Positions 7,140-15,687 of a stretch of 64,000 nt of DNA are shown here, piece by piece. The notes below the pieces were generated by a model. The model ran no database searches and was not told where the DNA came from. It saw only the letters and a program-made list of their open reading frames with translations. The position numbers and the translations under genes were made by a program. Position 1 is the stretch's first letter, and each line of letters starts with the position of its first letter. Origin of the DNA: Halodurantibacterium flavum (GTDB lineage Bacteria; Pseudomonadota; Alphaproteobacteria; Rhodobacterales; Rhodobacteraceae). Location of the stretch: NCBI RefSeq assembly GCF_042681825.1, contig NZ_JBHUGH010000003.1:124001-188000 (forward strand), given 5' to 3'.

Positions 7140-8429
7140 ATGAGCCAGATCCTCCGCGATGAAATAGACGCCCGCCGTGACGACCTGATCGCCCTGACCC
7201 AAGGGCTGATCCGCATCCCGACCCTGAACCCGCCCGGGCGCAACTATCGGGAAATCTGCGACTTTCTTGCGGAACGGCTGCGCGCCAGCGGCTTTGCGGT
7301 CGAACTGGTCCGCGCGACCGGCGCGCTGGCCGACAGCGACCGCCACCCGCGCTGGAACATCGTCGCCCGCCGCGAGGGCACCCGTCCCGGTGATTGCGTG
7401 CATTTCAACAGCCATCATGACGTGGTCGAGGTCGGCCATGGCTGGACCCGCGATCCTTTTGGCGGCGAACTGGAGCGTGGCCCCACAGGCGACCGCATCT
7501 ATGGCCGGGGCGCCTGCGACATGAAGGGCGGCCTTGCCACCAGCATCATCGCCGCCGAGGCCTTTATCGCCGCCCATCCGGATTTCGCCGGGGCGATCGA
7601 GATCTCGGCCACCGCGGATGAGGAATCGGGCGGCTTCGGCGGCGTCGCCTATCTGGCCGAACAGGGCTATTTCGACCCGGCCCGCGTGCAGCATGTCATC
7701 ATCCCCGAACCGCTGCACAAGGACCGGATCTGCCTTGGCCATCGCGGCGTCTGGTGGGCCGAGATCGAGACGCATGGCCGAATCGCCCATGGGTCGATGC
7801 CCTTCCTCGGCGACAGCGCGGTGCGCCACATGGGCGCGGTGCTGGCCGAGATGGAGGCGACGCTGTTCCCCCTGTTGGCCACCAAGCGCACCGAAATGCC
7901 GGTGATCCCGGAAGGCGCGCGGCAATCGACGCTCAACATCAACTCGATCCATGGGGGCGAGCCGGAACAGGACGCCGACTATACGGGCATGCCTGCGCCC
8001 TGCGTCCCCGACCGCTGCCGCATCGTCATCGACCGGCGGTTCCTGATCGAGGAAAACATCGACGAGGTGAAGGCCGAGGTCACCGCGATGCTGGAGCGCG
8101 TGAAGGCCGAGCGTCCGAATTTCCACTATGAAATCCGCGACCTGTTCGAGGTGCAGCCGTCCATGACCGACCGCGACGCGCCCGTGGTGCGGACCGTGGC
8201 CGATGCGATCCGCAAGGTGCTGGACACCGAAGCGGGCTTTGTCGTGTCGCCCGGGACCTATGACCAGAAGCATATCGACCGGATCGGGCGGCTGAAGAAC
8301 TGCATCGCCTATGGCCCCGGCGTGCTGGACCTTGCGCATCAGCCCGACGAATGGATCGGGGTGCAGGACATGATCGACAGCGCGAAAGTGATGGGCCTGA
8401 CGCTCGCGGAACTGTTGCTGCCGCGCTGA
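7140..8429 (+). CDS. M20 family deacylase (ArgE/DapE type)
   Basis: A 429-residue zinc-dependent amidohydrolase of the acetylornithine deacetylase/succinyl-diaminopimelate desuccinylase group. Metal-site motifs are in order: NSHHDVVEVG, GRGACDMKGG, DEESGGFGG and a later glutamate in IPEP, with the dimerisation domain inserted between. The open frame continues upstream, but the ATG at 7140 (MSQILRDE) fits the family N-terminus. The true substrate is uncertain: the combined annotation ArgE/DapE covers enzymes acting on many N-acyl amino acids, and no biosynthetic neighbours point to one. rimO follows after 42 bp. Confidence 0.88.
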   Translation: MSQILRDEIDARRDDLIALTQGLIRIPTLNPPGRNYREICDFLAERLRASGFAVELVRATGALADSDRHPRWNIVARREGTRPGDCVHFNSHHDVVEVGHGWTRDPFGGELERGPTGDRIYGRGACDMKGGLATSIIAAEAFIAAHPDFAGAIEISATADEESGGFGGVAYLAEQGYFDPARVQHVIIPEPLHKDRICLGHRGVWWAEIETHGRIAHGSMPFLGDSAVRHMGAVLAEMEATLFPLLATKRTEMPVIPEGARQSTLNINSIHGGEPEQDADYTGMPAPCVPDRCRIVIDRRFLIEENIDEVKAEVTAMLERVKAERPNFHYEIRDLFEVQPSMTDRDAPVVRTVADAIRKVLDTEAGFVVSPGTYDQKHIDRIGRLKNCIAYGPGVLDLAHQPDEWIGVQDMIDSAKVMGLTLAELLLPR

Positions 8430-8471
8430 CGCCCCTTTCCGTGCGGGCCGCGCCCCGTTATATGCCGGCGC

Positions 8472-9869
8472 ATGTCCACGAACCCGCCCAACCTCCGCCC
8501 CGATCTGGCGCCCGCGCCGATCTTTGACCCGACCCGCCGCGATAGTGCGCGTTCGGGCCAGCCGACCATCGGCATGGTCAGCCTTGGCTGCCCCAAGGCA
8601 TTGGTGGACAGCGAACGCATCCTGACGCGCCTGCGGGCCGAGGGTTACGCGATCAGCCCCGATTATGCGGGGGCGGATGCGGTGATCGTGAACACCTGCG
8701 GTTTCCTCGACAGTGCCAAGGCCGAAAGCCTTGAGGCCATCGGCGAGGCGCTGCGCGAAAACGGCCGTGTCATCGTCACCGGCTGTCTGGGGGCGGAACC
8801 CGACTATATCACCGGCGCGCATCCCCGGGTGCTGGCGGTGACGGGGCCGCATCAATATGAACAGGTGCTGGATGCGGTCCACGGCGCGGTTCCGCCCAGC
8901 CCCGACCCGTTCATTGACCTGCTGCCGGCCTCGGGCGTCAGCCTGACGCCGCGCCATTACAGCTATCTGAAGATTTCCGAGGGCTGCAACCACAAGTGCA
9001 AGTTCTGCATCATCCCCGACATGCGCGGACGTCTGGTCAGCCGCCCCGTCCATGCCGTCCTGCGCGAGGCGGAAAAGCTGGTGCAGAACGGCGTGCGCGA
9101 ACTGCTGGTGATCTCTCAGGACACCTCTGCCTACGGCGTCGACCGCAAGCATGACCTGCATCCGTGGAAGGGCGGCGAGGTCCGGACCCATATCACCGAT
9201 CTGGCGCGCGAACTCGGGCAGCTCGGCGCCTGGGTGCGGCTGCATTACGTCTACCCCTACCCGCATGTGCGCGACCTGATCCCGCTGATGGCCGAAGGTC
9301 TGGTGCTGCCCTATCTCGACATTCCGTTCCAGCACGCGCACCCCGATGTTCTGAAACGGATGGCGCGGCCGGCCGCGGCGGCGCGGACGCTGGACGAAAT
9401 CGCCCGCTGGCGCGCCGACTGCCCCGATATCACGCTGCGGTCGACCTTCATCGTCGGCTATCCCGGTGAGACGGAGGAAGAATTCCAGACCCTGCTCGAC
9501 TGGCTGGATGAGGCGCAGCTGGACCGTGTCGGCTGCTTCAAGTATGAAAACGTCGCCGGGGCGCGGTCGAATGCCCTGCCGGATCATGTGCCCGAAGAGG
9601 TCAAGCAGGACCGCTGGGAACGCTTCATGGAAAAGGCGCAGGCGATTTCCGAGGCAAAGCTCGCCGCAAAGGTCGGGCTGCGGATGGAAGTGATCGTCGA
9701 TGCCATCGACGAGGAGGGCGCCACCTGCCGCACCAAGGCCGATGCGCCGGAAATCGATGGCAACCTGTTCATCGACGAGGGCTTCGACGGCCTCGCCCCC
9801 GGCGATATCGTGACGGTGGAGGTCGAGGAAGCGGGCGAATACGACCTTTGGGGGCGGCGGGTTCCCTGA
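8472..9869 (+). CDS. rimO: Ribosomal protein S12 methylthiotransferase RimO
   Basis: Radical-SAM enzyme that adds a methylthio group to the conserved aspartate of ribosomal protein S12. Domains in order: an N-terminal UPF0004 domain with Cys residues in SLGCPKALVDSE, NTCGFLDSA and TGCLGAEPD (second 4Fe-4S cluster), the radical-SAM motif CNHKCKFC near 172-179, and a C-terminal TRAM domain. The 465-residue length is normal, with about 30 extra N-terminal residues as is usual in Rhodobacterales. No clear Shine-Dalgarno precedes the ATG. It separates from MiaB by the PKALVDSE sequence after the first Cys. Confidence 0.95.
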   Translation: MSTNPPNLRPDLAPAPIFDPTRRDSARSGQPTIGMVSLGCPKALVDSERILTRLRAEGYAISPDYAGADAVIVNTCGFLDSAKAESLEAIGEALRENGRVIVTGCLGAEPDYITGAHPRVLAVTGPHQYEQVLDAVHGAVPPSPDPFIDLLPASGVSLTPRHYSYLKISEGCNHKCKFCIIPDMRGRLVSRPVHAVLREAEKLVQNGVRELLVISQDTSAYGVDRKHDLHPWKGGEVRTHITDLARELGQLGAWVRLHYVYPYPHVRDLIPLMAEGLVLPYLDIPFQHAHPDVLKRMARPAAAARTLDEIARWRADCPDITLRSTFIVGYPGETEEEFQTLLDWLDEAQLDRVGCFKYENVAGARSNALPDHVPEEVKQDRWERFMEKAQAISEAKLAAKVGLRMEVIVDAIDEEGATCRTKADAPEIDGNLFIDEGFDGLAPGDIVTVEVEEAGEYDLWGRRVP

Positions 9870-10061
9870 GGGGCCGGGCACGGGCCTTGCGGCTGCCGAG
9901 AGCAGGTCGCCGGGGCGCGCTGGATGAAGCCCGGCCGTCCGGAGTGGTTTCAAAGCGGGGTCGGAGCGGTTATTCCAGCAAGGCGCAACCGGACATGCGA
10001 ATGAGAAAGACCCACGCCGTCAGGGGCGCGGGCCTCCCGTTCTCACGACCGCAGGGCAGGG

Positions 10062-10412
10062 TTACATCCAGTAGGGATGCACCCCATAGTGACGATGGGT
10101 GCGTTCCTCCCAGTCGCGGTCGCGATACCAGTCGGCGTCCCGGGCGGGCGCGCCTTCAAGCTGTTCGCGGGTCAGGTCGGTCACGTAACCTTCCTGCGTC
10201 GTGTCATAGCGCAGCTTGCCCCAGGGAATCGGGTGGTGATCCTCGCCGAGGCCCAGAAAGCCGCCAAAGCCCATGACCGCATAGACGACCTTGCCCGAGA
10301 CCTTGTCGATCATCAGGTGGTCGATGCTGCCAAGCTGTTCGCCGGCGGGGCTGTAGACGGTGGTGCCGTTCACGTCGCTCGACGAGATGAGGCTGTGTCC
10401 GCTGGTCTGCAT
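10062..10412 (-). CDS. PRC-barrel domain protein
   Basis: A 116-residue soluble protein with one PRC-barrel (residues about 10-80: SLISSSDVNGTTVYSPAGEQ onwards) and an acidic, Tyr/Arg-rich tail. The same fold occurs in photosynthetic reaction centre subunit H and in RimM, but stand-alone copies in Rhodobacterales are widespread and usually linked to stress or general upkeep; a photosynthetic role is not implied. GGAGGAG lies just upstream of the ATG at 10412, which excludes the longer upstream frame. The IMPACT-family gene ends 65 bp upstream on the same strand. Confidence 0.85.
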   Translation of the reverse strand: MQTSGHSLISSSDVNGTTVYSPAGEQLGSIDHLMIDKVSGKVVYAVMGFGGFLGLGEDHHPIPWGKLRYDTTQEGYVTDLTREQLEGAPARDADWYRDRDWEERTHRHYGVHPYWM

Positions 10413-10477
10413 GGTTCTCCTCCGGAATTGGTTCGTTGGAGATAAAACTGCGCAGGCCCCCGCCATGTTCCTGGCGA

Positions 10478-10849
10478 TCAGTCGGGGGCGGTCCCGGCGG
10501 GCGGGCTTTCGGCAAGATAGCGCCGGACGCAATCCTGAACATGGCGGAACCGGTCGCCGCCCAGATGGGTGCCGCCATACCAGCGGGTGACGACGACCAC
10601 CTCGGACCGGCGCCCGGCGGCCTCGAGCATCCGCAGGATGATCGCCCCCGCGCCGGTTTCGCCGTCATCCCCTTTGGCCGGGCCGTCAGGCAGCAGCGCG
10701 CCCCAGCTGTTATGGGTCGCGCGGGCGTAACGCTTGTCGCGGGTCAGGGCGCGCAGAAAGGCCTGCACCTCGGCGCGCGAGGCGGCGGGGCCGCCGCTGA
10801 CGGCATAGCGCGAGCCGCGATCGGTCAGAACGGTGTCGATCCGGAACAT
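10478..10849 (-). CDS. YigZ/IMPACT family protein (single-domain)
   Basis: A 123-residue protein matching the N-terminal UPF0029/IMPACT domain. The hallmark VVVTRWYGGTHLGGDRF is present near residues 86-102 along with GDDGETGAG. Bacterial YigZ is about 200 residues with a second C-terminal domain; that domain is absent here, as is normal for the short version in this order. The molecular role is unproven; eukaryotic IMPACT regulates the Gcn2 kinase. No strong Shine-Dalgarno is seen. The 207 bp upstream hold no recognisable gene. Confidence 0.85.
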   Translation of the reverse strand: MFRIDTVLTDRGSRYAVSGGPAASRAEVQAFLRALTRDKRYARATHNSWGALLPDGPAKGDDGETGAGAIILRMLEAAGRRSEVVVVTRWYGGTHLGGDRFRHVQDCVRRYLAESPPAGTAPD

Positions 10850-11056
10850 GGCCGCGGCTTAGCGGGCCGCGGGCGCGAAGGGAAGCCCCTGCCGGAAGGG
10901 TCAGGGCGAAACCTGCCCTGCGGGGTGCCTGCGTTGGCGCATGATGCTCCGTTCCATCCCTGCCGCCCGCGCGAAGGTTGCCCTTGGCACGAGGTGGGCG
11001 GATGACAGGTGTGCCCTGAACCCTGGCCGAGAGAGATGGCGTATGGCCGCCGCGGT

Positions 11057-11338
11057 TCAGGGGCGCAGACGGGCCATCAGGTCGCGGTTGCGGCAATAGT
11101 CGGGGGCTGTGGCCGGGGCCGCGCCTGCCTGCCTTTCCTGCCTCCCTCTTTCCTGCGCATCAAGCCAGCCCTGGCAGGCCTCGGCCTTGTCGCAGCCGCA
11201 GCAGCGCAGCACGGCGCCGCGCAGGGACGGGCCGCTCAGCCGGCCGGTGACAAGCGCGTCGGCCATGTCGATGCCGGTGGTTTCGGCCATGCGGCCGACA
11301 AGTGTCGCGTGGCGGTCAAGCCGGGTCAGTCCGATCAT
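11057..11338 (-). CDS. DUF6455 family small cysteine-rich protein
   Basis: A 93-residue soluble protein of a family found mainly in Rhodobacterales. Five cysteines sit in the C-terminal half: RCCGCDKAEAC and later YCRNRD, a spacing that could bind a metal or Fe-S cluster; that is inference. The upstream region is remarkable: a perfect FNR box at 11407-11420 and a 13-bp perfect inverted repeat at 11343-11385 whose promoter-proximal partner covers the Shine-Dalgarno GAGGA. This suggests oxygen-controlled expression with an extra layer at the mRNA. Function unknown. Confidence 0.82.
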   Translation of the reverse strand: MIGLTRLDRHATLVGRMAETTGIDMADALVTGRLSGPSLRGAVLRCCGCDKAEACQGWLDAQERGRQERQAGAAPATAPDYCRNRDLMARLRP

Positions 11339-11342
11339 CCTT

Positions 11343-11385
11343 GCATCCTCTGGCCATATGTTGCGGGGCGCAGGCCAGAGGATGC
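11343..11385 (-). promoter_or_regulatory. 13-bp perfect inverted repeat over the DUF6455 ribosome binding site
   Basis: GCATCCTCTGGCC (11343-11355) and GGCCAGAGGATGC (11373-11385) are exact complements with a 17-base loop. In the DUF6455 message the 3' arm contains GAGGA, the Shine-Dalgarno, ending 4 bases before the ATG; the 5' arm supplies the matching anti-Shine-Dalgarno. The 5' arm also sits where a -10 box would lie relative to the FNR site. Confidence 0.75.
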
Positions 11386-11406
11386 CGCGGGCGCGGCGCG
11401 GCTGCC

Positions 11407-11420
11407 TTGATCCAGATCAA
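11407..11420. promoter_or_regulatory. FNR/FnrL binding site
   Basis: TTGATCCAGATCAA is a perfect match to TTGAT-N4-ATCAA. It lies 69-82 bp upstream of the DUF6455 start codon and downstream of the M48 gene stop, so the DUF6455 gene is the only sensible target. With a centre at 11413.5, a class II FNR promoter would start near 11372. Confidence 0.85.
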
Positions 11421-11482
11421 GCGCCGGATAAAGGCGGTGCGGCGGGATCAGCGAGGGGATCGGGCACCTCGGCCCAGACCCG

Positions 11483-12217
11483 TCATCGCAGGCCCGCCAT
11501 GGTGCGGCGCACGATCTCCATCCGCTGGGCGTTGGGCGGGTGGGTACCGAGAAAGCGGTTGCCGGGATCGGGGATGCGGTTGAAGAACTCGGCCCCGCGC
11601 ATCGGGTCATAGCCCGACCGATAGGCGATCACGGTGCCCAGCGCGTCGGCCTCCAGCTCGAATTCGCGGCTGTAGGTGCGGGCGCCGATCGTGGCGCCGG
11701 CGCGCTGGAACGCCTCGACATCCGCAGCCGACGCTCCGCCGAGCGAGGCGAGCGTCCCGAGGATCATCGCGCCCGTGGCCGCCGATTGCTGCTGGCGCGG
11801 CAGATGGCCCAGGATGTGATGCGCGGCCTCATGCCCCAGGATAAAGGCGATTTCGTCCTGGTTGCGGGCTTCGCGGATCAGGGCGAGCGTGAAGCCGATC
11901 ACCGGGCGGCCGTTGCGGTCCACGGTCTGGAAGGCGTTCGCGGGCACGTTCGGGCGGTCGTCGATCACGATCATGAAGTCGCAGTTGACGTTGCGCGTGC
12001 GGGCCTGACATTCGCGCTCGGCCAGCGGCTCCATCCGCGCGACGACGGCGCTGAAGTTGCGCGCGGCGGTACTCGCGTCGACGGGCGCCGCCGGCTGCGG
12101 CTGGGCCACCTGAACCGGGCGGGGGCCGGGTTCATCCACCACCACGACGGGCAGCGGCGCACAGGCGGCAAGGGCCGCGGCCAGTCCGATGAAAACGAAT
12201 GAAAGCGCGCGGCGCAT
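11483..12217 (-). CDS. M48 family metallopeptidase lipoprotein
   Basis: A 244-residue zinc peptidase anchored to the envelope. The N-terminus MRRALSFVFIGLAAALAAC ends in a lipobox, so it is probably lipidated and periplasm-facing, like BepA/LoiP. The zinc motif HEAAHH is in ILGHEAAHHILGH, and the third ligand is in FELEAD. Likely job: quality control of outer-membrane proteins (family knowledge). The ATG at 12217 follows AGGAAGGGA closely; an upstream in-frame ATG lacks such a site. It is the first gene of a small minus-strand group. Confidence 0.9.
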   Translation of the reverse strand: MRRALSFVFIGLAAALAACAPLPVVVVDEPGPRPVQVAQPQPAAPVDASTAARNFSAVVARMEPLAERECQARTRNVNCDFMIVIDDRPNVPANAFQTVDRNGRPVIGFTLALIREARNQDEIAFILGHEAAHHILGHLPRQQQSAATGAMILGTLASLGGASAADVEAFQRAGATIGARTYSREFELEADALGTVIAYRSGYDPMRGAEFFNRIPDPGNRFLGTHPPNAQRMEIVRRTMAGLR

Positions 12218-12401
12218 GTCCCTTCCTGCCCCTTTGATGCCTCGACCGATATTCCTGTAATTCCCGCAGGCATATAGCACCGGCGGCAGGGCCGGAAAGC
12301 AAAAAGCTGGTCAAACCTGTGTCAGCGGCACGTCAGCGCGGCCAGGGTCGCGGATGCACAAGACGGCGGCAGGCTGTGCCGCTGCGACGCGGGCTCACAG
12401 G

Positions 12402-12449
12402 GGATTTCACTGTGGATTTCACTGTGGATCTCACTGCGTATTTCACTGG
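12402..12449. repeat. 12-bp tandem repeat x4
   Basis: Four direct copies of GGATTTCACTGT (third and fourth with changes) lie 40-87 bp upstream of the next gene. The repeat is read in the same open frame as the downstream gene, giving a Gly-Phe-His-Cys pattern, but no ribosome binding site supports that longer start. Confidence 0.8.
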
Positions 12450-12488
12450 GGGCTTTCCGAATCCCGCCAAAGCCGCCATGCTGGTCCC

Positions 12489-12725
12489 ATGTTCAGCATA
12501 GAGCACGATTTCGACGCGACCGTCATCACACTCGTGGACGAGGGACCGGCCCCGCTTCAGGAAGATGTGATCCTTCAGGCCTTTGAAGAAGGTGTGGTGA
12601 TCGAGCAGTTCGACCCCCGCAAGGACGAGGTTCTGCGCATCACCCTGTCGCAGGCGCAGTTGCGCGAACTGGCGGCGGCGCTCAACCTGCCCGAAGGGGT
12701 CTATCGCCTCTCGCCGCGCAAGTAA
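12489..12725 (+). CDS. Conserved hypothetical protein (Rhodobacterales)
   Basis: A 78-residue acidic soluble protein beginning MFSIEHDFDATVITLVDEG. It resembles short proteins I know from other Rhodobacterales that share the EHDFDAT start and a VYRL ending, but none has an assigned function. No signal peptide or membrane segment is seen. The start at 12489 is chosen on similarity; the frame stays open for 45 codons upstream through the 12-bp repeat, with ATG 12354 as a less likely alternative. Confidence 0.7.
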   Translation: MFSIEHDFDATVITLVDEGPAPLQEDVILQAFEEGVVIEQFDPRKDEVLRITLSQAQLRELAAALNLPEGVYRLSPRK

Positions 12726-12770
12726 CGCCCCCCGGCTGTTGGCCCGTGGCTGATGGTCCTTGGCTGGCGA

Positions 12771-13040
12771 TCAGTCCAGCAGGCGGAACGTCTTGTCCCG
12801 CGCGGCAGCCCCGCGCACAAGCGTCAGCCGCCCCGGCGCCACGCCCATCGCCCGCGCCAGCAGCCGCGTCACCACCCGGTTCGCCTTGCCGTCCTCGGGG
12901 ACCGCGGTGACGGTGATGCGGATCTGCCCGTCCTCCGTCAGGATCACCGCATCGCGGGCGGCACGCGGCGTCACGCGCACGGTGATCTGCGCGCCGGGCT
13001 GCGCCAGATGGGCAAGATCGGCAGGCGGGGCCTTGGGCAT
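12771..13040 (-). CDS. DUF167 (YggU) family protein
   Basis: An 89-residue basic protein with the DUF167 signature: ITVRVTPRAARDAV near the start and EDGKANRVVTRLLARAMGV in the middle. The family has a small alpha/beta fold of unknown function and is often next to yggT or proC, which are not here. The ATG at 13040 has GAGGA about 7 bases upstream; a second ATG five codons further upstream lacks one. Confidence 0.85.
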   Translation of the reverse strand: MPKAPPADLAHLAQPGAQITVRVTPRAARDAVILTEDGQIRITVTAVPEDGKANRVVTRLLARAMGVAPGRLTLVRGAAARDKTFRLLD

Positions 13041-13186
13041 GTCCGGTCCTCGCAATGCGGTTCCTTGGGGGGTGCATGACGATCCGGGGCCGGCCCGTCA
13101 ATCGTGACGGTCAGTCGCGACGGTCGATCGCTCTGGTCATTGGCGCGGGGCTTGCCTAGGCTCTGCCCCGCAAATGGGGGTGCAGG

Positions 13187-14296
13187 ATGACCACGGGCTT
13201 TTTCTGGGACGAGCGGTGTTTCTGGCACAACGGCGGCAACTATGCCTTCACGCTGCCCGTGGGCGGGCTGGTGCAGCCGCTGGCGGGCGGGCTGCCCGAA
13301 AACCCGGAGACCAAGCGGCGCCTTCTCAACCTGATGCAGGTGACGGGGCTGGCCGGGCACCTGTCGATGCAGGGCGCCGAGCCCGCCACCGATGTCGATC
13401 TGCTGCGGGTCCATCCGCGCCGCTATCTGGCGCAGTTCAAGGCGCTTTCCGATGCGGGCGGGGGCGAACTGGGCCCGCGCAGCCCGTTCGGCGCCGGCGG
13501 CTATGAGGTCGCGGCCCTTTCGGCGGGGCTGGCCAAGGCGGCGCTCGATGCGGTGCTGCGCGGCGAATTGCGCAATGCCTATGCGCTGTCACGCCCGCCG
13601 GGGCATCACTGCCTGCCGGAACATCCGAACGGGTTCTGCCTGCTGGCCAATATCGCCGTCGCGGTCGAGGCCGCCCGGGAGGCAGGCCTTGCGCGCCGTG
13701 TCGCGGTGCTCGACTGGGATGTGCATCATGGCAACGGGACCGAAGCGATCTATTACCGCGACCCGGACGTGCTGACGATCTCGATCCACCAGGAGGCGAA
13801 TTATCCGACCGACACGGGCGCGGCGCTGGACCGGGGCGAGGGGCTGGGGCTGGGCACCAATGTCAACATCCCGCTGCCACCGGGGGCGGGCCACCGCGCC
13901 TATCTGGCCGCGATGGACCGGATCGTGCTGCCCGCGCTGCATGACTTCCGCCCCGACGTCATCATCGTCGCCTGCGGTTTCGACGCGGCGGCGATCGACC
14001 CCTTGGGCCGGATGCTGGCCACGGCCGAGACATTCCGCCTGCTGACACGCCGGGTGATGGGCGCGGCCGGCACGCTCTGCGACGGGCGGCTGGTGATGGT
14101 GCATGAAGGCGGCTATTCCGAGGTTTATGTGCCCTTCTGCGGCCATGCGGTGCTGGAGGAAATGTCGGGCGCCCCGATGACCGCCGCCGACCCGCTGGCC
14201 CAGACACTCGCCGCGCGCCAGCCGGGCGATTACTTCGACCGGATGATCGACGGGCTTCTGGCCGATCTGCGCGCGATCTTTGCCGCCCCGCCCTGA
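13187..14296 (+). CDS. Class II histone deacetylase family protein
   Basis: A 369-residue zinc-dependent deacetylase of the arginase/HDAC fold. Catalytic elements are intact: PPGHHCLPEHPNGFC (His pair near 139-140), LDWDVHHGNGTE (Asp and His zinc ligands near 175-180), CGFDAAAIDPLG (second Asp) and the catalytic Tyr in EGGYSEVYVP. Bacterial members deacetylate polyamines or other small acyl amides rather than histones; the substrate here is unknown. GCAGG precedes the ATG. A nitroreductase gene follows after 84 bp. Confidence 0.88.
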   Translation: MTTGFFWDERCFWHNGGNYAFTLPVGGLVQPLAGGLPENPETKRRLLNLMQVTGLAGHLSMQGAEPATDVDLLRVHPRRYLAQFKALSDAGGGELGPRSPFGAGGYEVAALSAGLAKAALDAVLRGELRNAYALSRPPGHHCLPEHPNGFCLLANIAVAVEAAREAGLARRVAVLDWDVHHGNGTEAIYYRDPDVLTISIHQEANYPTDTGAALDRGEGLGLGTNVNIPLPPGAGHRAYLAAMDRIVLPALHDFRPDVIIVACGFDAAAIDPLGRMLATAETFRLLTRRVMGAAGTLCDGRLVMVHEGGYSEVYVPFCGHAVLEEMSGAPMTAADPLAQTLAARQPGDYFDRMIDGLLADLRAIFAAPP

Positions 14297-14380
14297 GCCC
14301 TGAGCCTTGGGCCCTTGACACCACAGCCCGGCACCCGCCCAGCCAGAACCCCTGCCATCCAAGACCTGACGGAGTTCCCC

Positions 14381-14959
14381 ATGCCTGATCCGAATACAGC
14401 CGCGCTGCAATTCCTGCTGACCCGCCGGTCGCGCCCTGCCAAGATGCTGTCGGCGCCCGTCCCCGACCGCGCCGCGCTGGAACCCATCCTGACCGCGGCC
14501 GCCCGCAGCCCGGACCACGGCAAGCTGGAACCCTGGCGGTTCATCGTGATCGAAAAACCGGCCCTCGACCGGCTGGCTGTCCTTGCGCGCGACCGGGCCG
14601 GGGCGGCGGGGCTCGACCCCGACCGGGTGGAAAAGGCCGCCGCGCAATATGCCGATGCCGATCTGGTCGTGGCCGTGGTGGCGGGGCCGCAGCCCTCGGA
14701 CAAGGTACCCGAGATCGAGCAGATCCTTTCGGCCGGGGCGGTCTGCCTTGCGATGCTCAACGCGGCGCTGGCCTCGGGCTGGGGCGCAAGCTGGCTGAGC
14801 GGCTGGGCCAGTCAGGACCGGGGCTTTGTGGAAACGGGCCTTGGCCTTGCCCCGCATGAATTCATCGCCGGGATGATCCATATCGGCACAGAGCGGATGG
14901 CCCCGCCGGACCGTCCGCGCCCCGATCTGGATCGCATCACGACCTGGCTGTCGGAATGA
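14381..14959 (+). CDS. Nitroreductase family protein
   Basis: A 192-residue FMN-dependent oxidoreductase of the short YdjA-like type. LLTRRSRPAKML and AAARSPDHGKLEPWRF are the FMN-binding N-terminal features, and GWGASWLSGW corresponds to the C-terminal FMN site. The physiological substrate is unknown. GGAG lies 8 bases before the ATG at 14381. The stop overlaps the next start (ATGA), so the EI24 gene is probably co-translated. Confidence 0.88.
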   Translation: MPDPNTAALQFLLTRRSRPAKMLSAPVPDRAALEPILTAAARSPDHGKLEPWRFIVIEKPALDRLAVLARDRAGAAGLDPDRVEKAAAQYADADLVVAVVAGPQPSDKVPEIEQILSAGAVCLAMLNAALASGWGASWLSGWASQDRGFVETGLGLAPHEFIAGMIHIGTERMAPPDRPRPDLDRITTWLSE

Positions 14960-15687
14960 TCCTTCATGACTTCCTGCGGGCGCTGGGCCAATGGGCCGAT
15001 CCGCGCTTTCGCAGGGTGGTCTGGCTGGGGCTGTTGCTGGCGCTGGCGCTTCTGATCGGGGTCTATGCGCTGATGCTGGCCGCGATCGAATGGCTGGTTC
15101 CGGCGACCGTAGTGCTCCCCTGGGCGGGTGAGGTCGGGGGGCTTGCCACCTTCCTGTCGCTGGGCGGGCTGATCGTGATGATCGTGCTCTCGCCCCTTCT
15201 GATGATGCCGGTCGCCTCGGCCTTCACGGGCTTTTTCCTCGACGATGTGGCGCAGGCGGTCGAGGACCGGCATTATCCCGCCCTGCCCCCGGCTGCGGAT
15301 GTGCCGCTTTATGACCAGATCAAGGACGGGGTGAACTACTTCGCGCTGCTGGTCGCGGTGAATATCCTGGGGCTGGGGGTGTTCCTGTTCAGCGGCCCGT
15401 TTGCGCTGCCGGTCTTCTGGGGGCTGAACGGGTTCCTGCTGGGCCGGGAATATTTCCAGATGGTGGCGATGCGGCGGCTGGGACGCACGGGCGCCTCGGA
15501 TATGCGCGGCCGCTATCCGCTGACCGTCTGGACCGGCGGCGTCCTGATGGCCCTGCCGCTGAGCGTGCCTGTCCTCAACCTCTTCGTGCCGGTGATCGGG
15601 GTCGCCGGGTTCACCCACCTGTTCCATCGGTTGCGGCGGCAGGAAGCGGCGGCATCCGGTCGAACCAGTCGATATCCCGGACGGTGA
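14956..15687 (+). CDS. EI24 domain (CysZ-like) membrane protein
   Basis: A 243-residue inner-membrane protein with several hydrophobic segments (about 22-50, 65-95, 130-165 and 195-220). The EI24/CysZ family includes the sulfate transporter CysZ, but no sulfate-assimilation genes are near, so only the family is called. It is translationally coupled to the nitroreductase by a 4-bp overlap. The last 77 bp overlap the end of the convergent DUF1467 gene, encoding a basic tail beginning GRTSRYPGR. Confidence 0.85.
   Translation: MILHDFLRALGQWADPRFRRVVWLGLLLALALLIGVYALMLAAIEWLVPATVVLPWAGEVGGLATFLSLGGLIVMIVLSPLLMMPVASAFTGFFLDDVAQAVEDRHYPALPPAADVPLYDQIKDGVNYFALLVAVNILGLGVFLFSGPFALPVFWGLNGFLLGREYFQMVAMRRLGRTGASDMRGRYPLTVWTGGVLMALPLSVPVLNLFVPVIGVAGFTHLFHRLRRQEAAASGRTSRYPGR

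Noticed and set aside
7026..9953. A 975-codon open frame on the minus strand
   Set aside because: It lies antisense to the M20 deacylase and rimO, whose motifs are clear. Codon bias in GC-rich DNA produces such long antisense frames; the translation has no recognisable domain.
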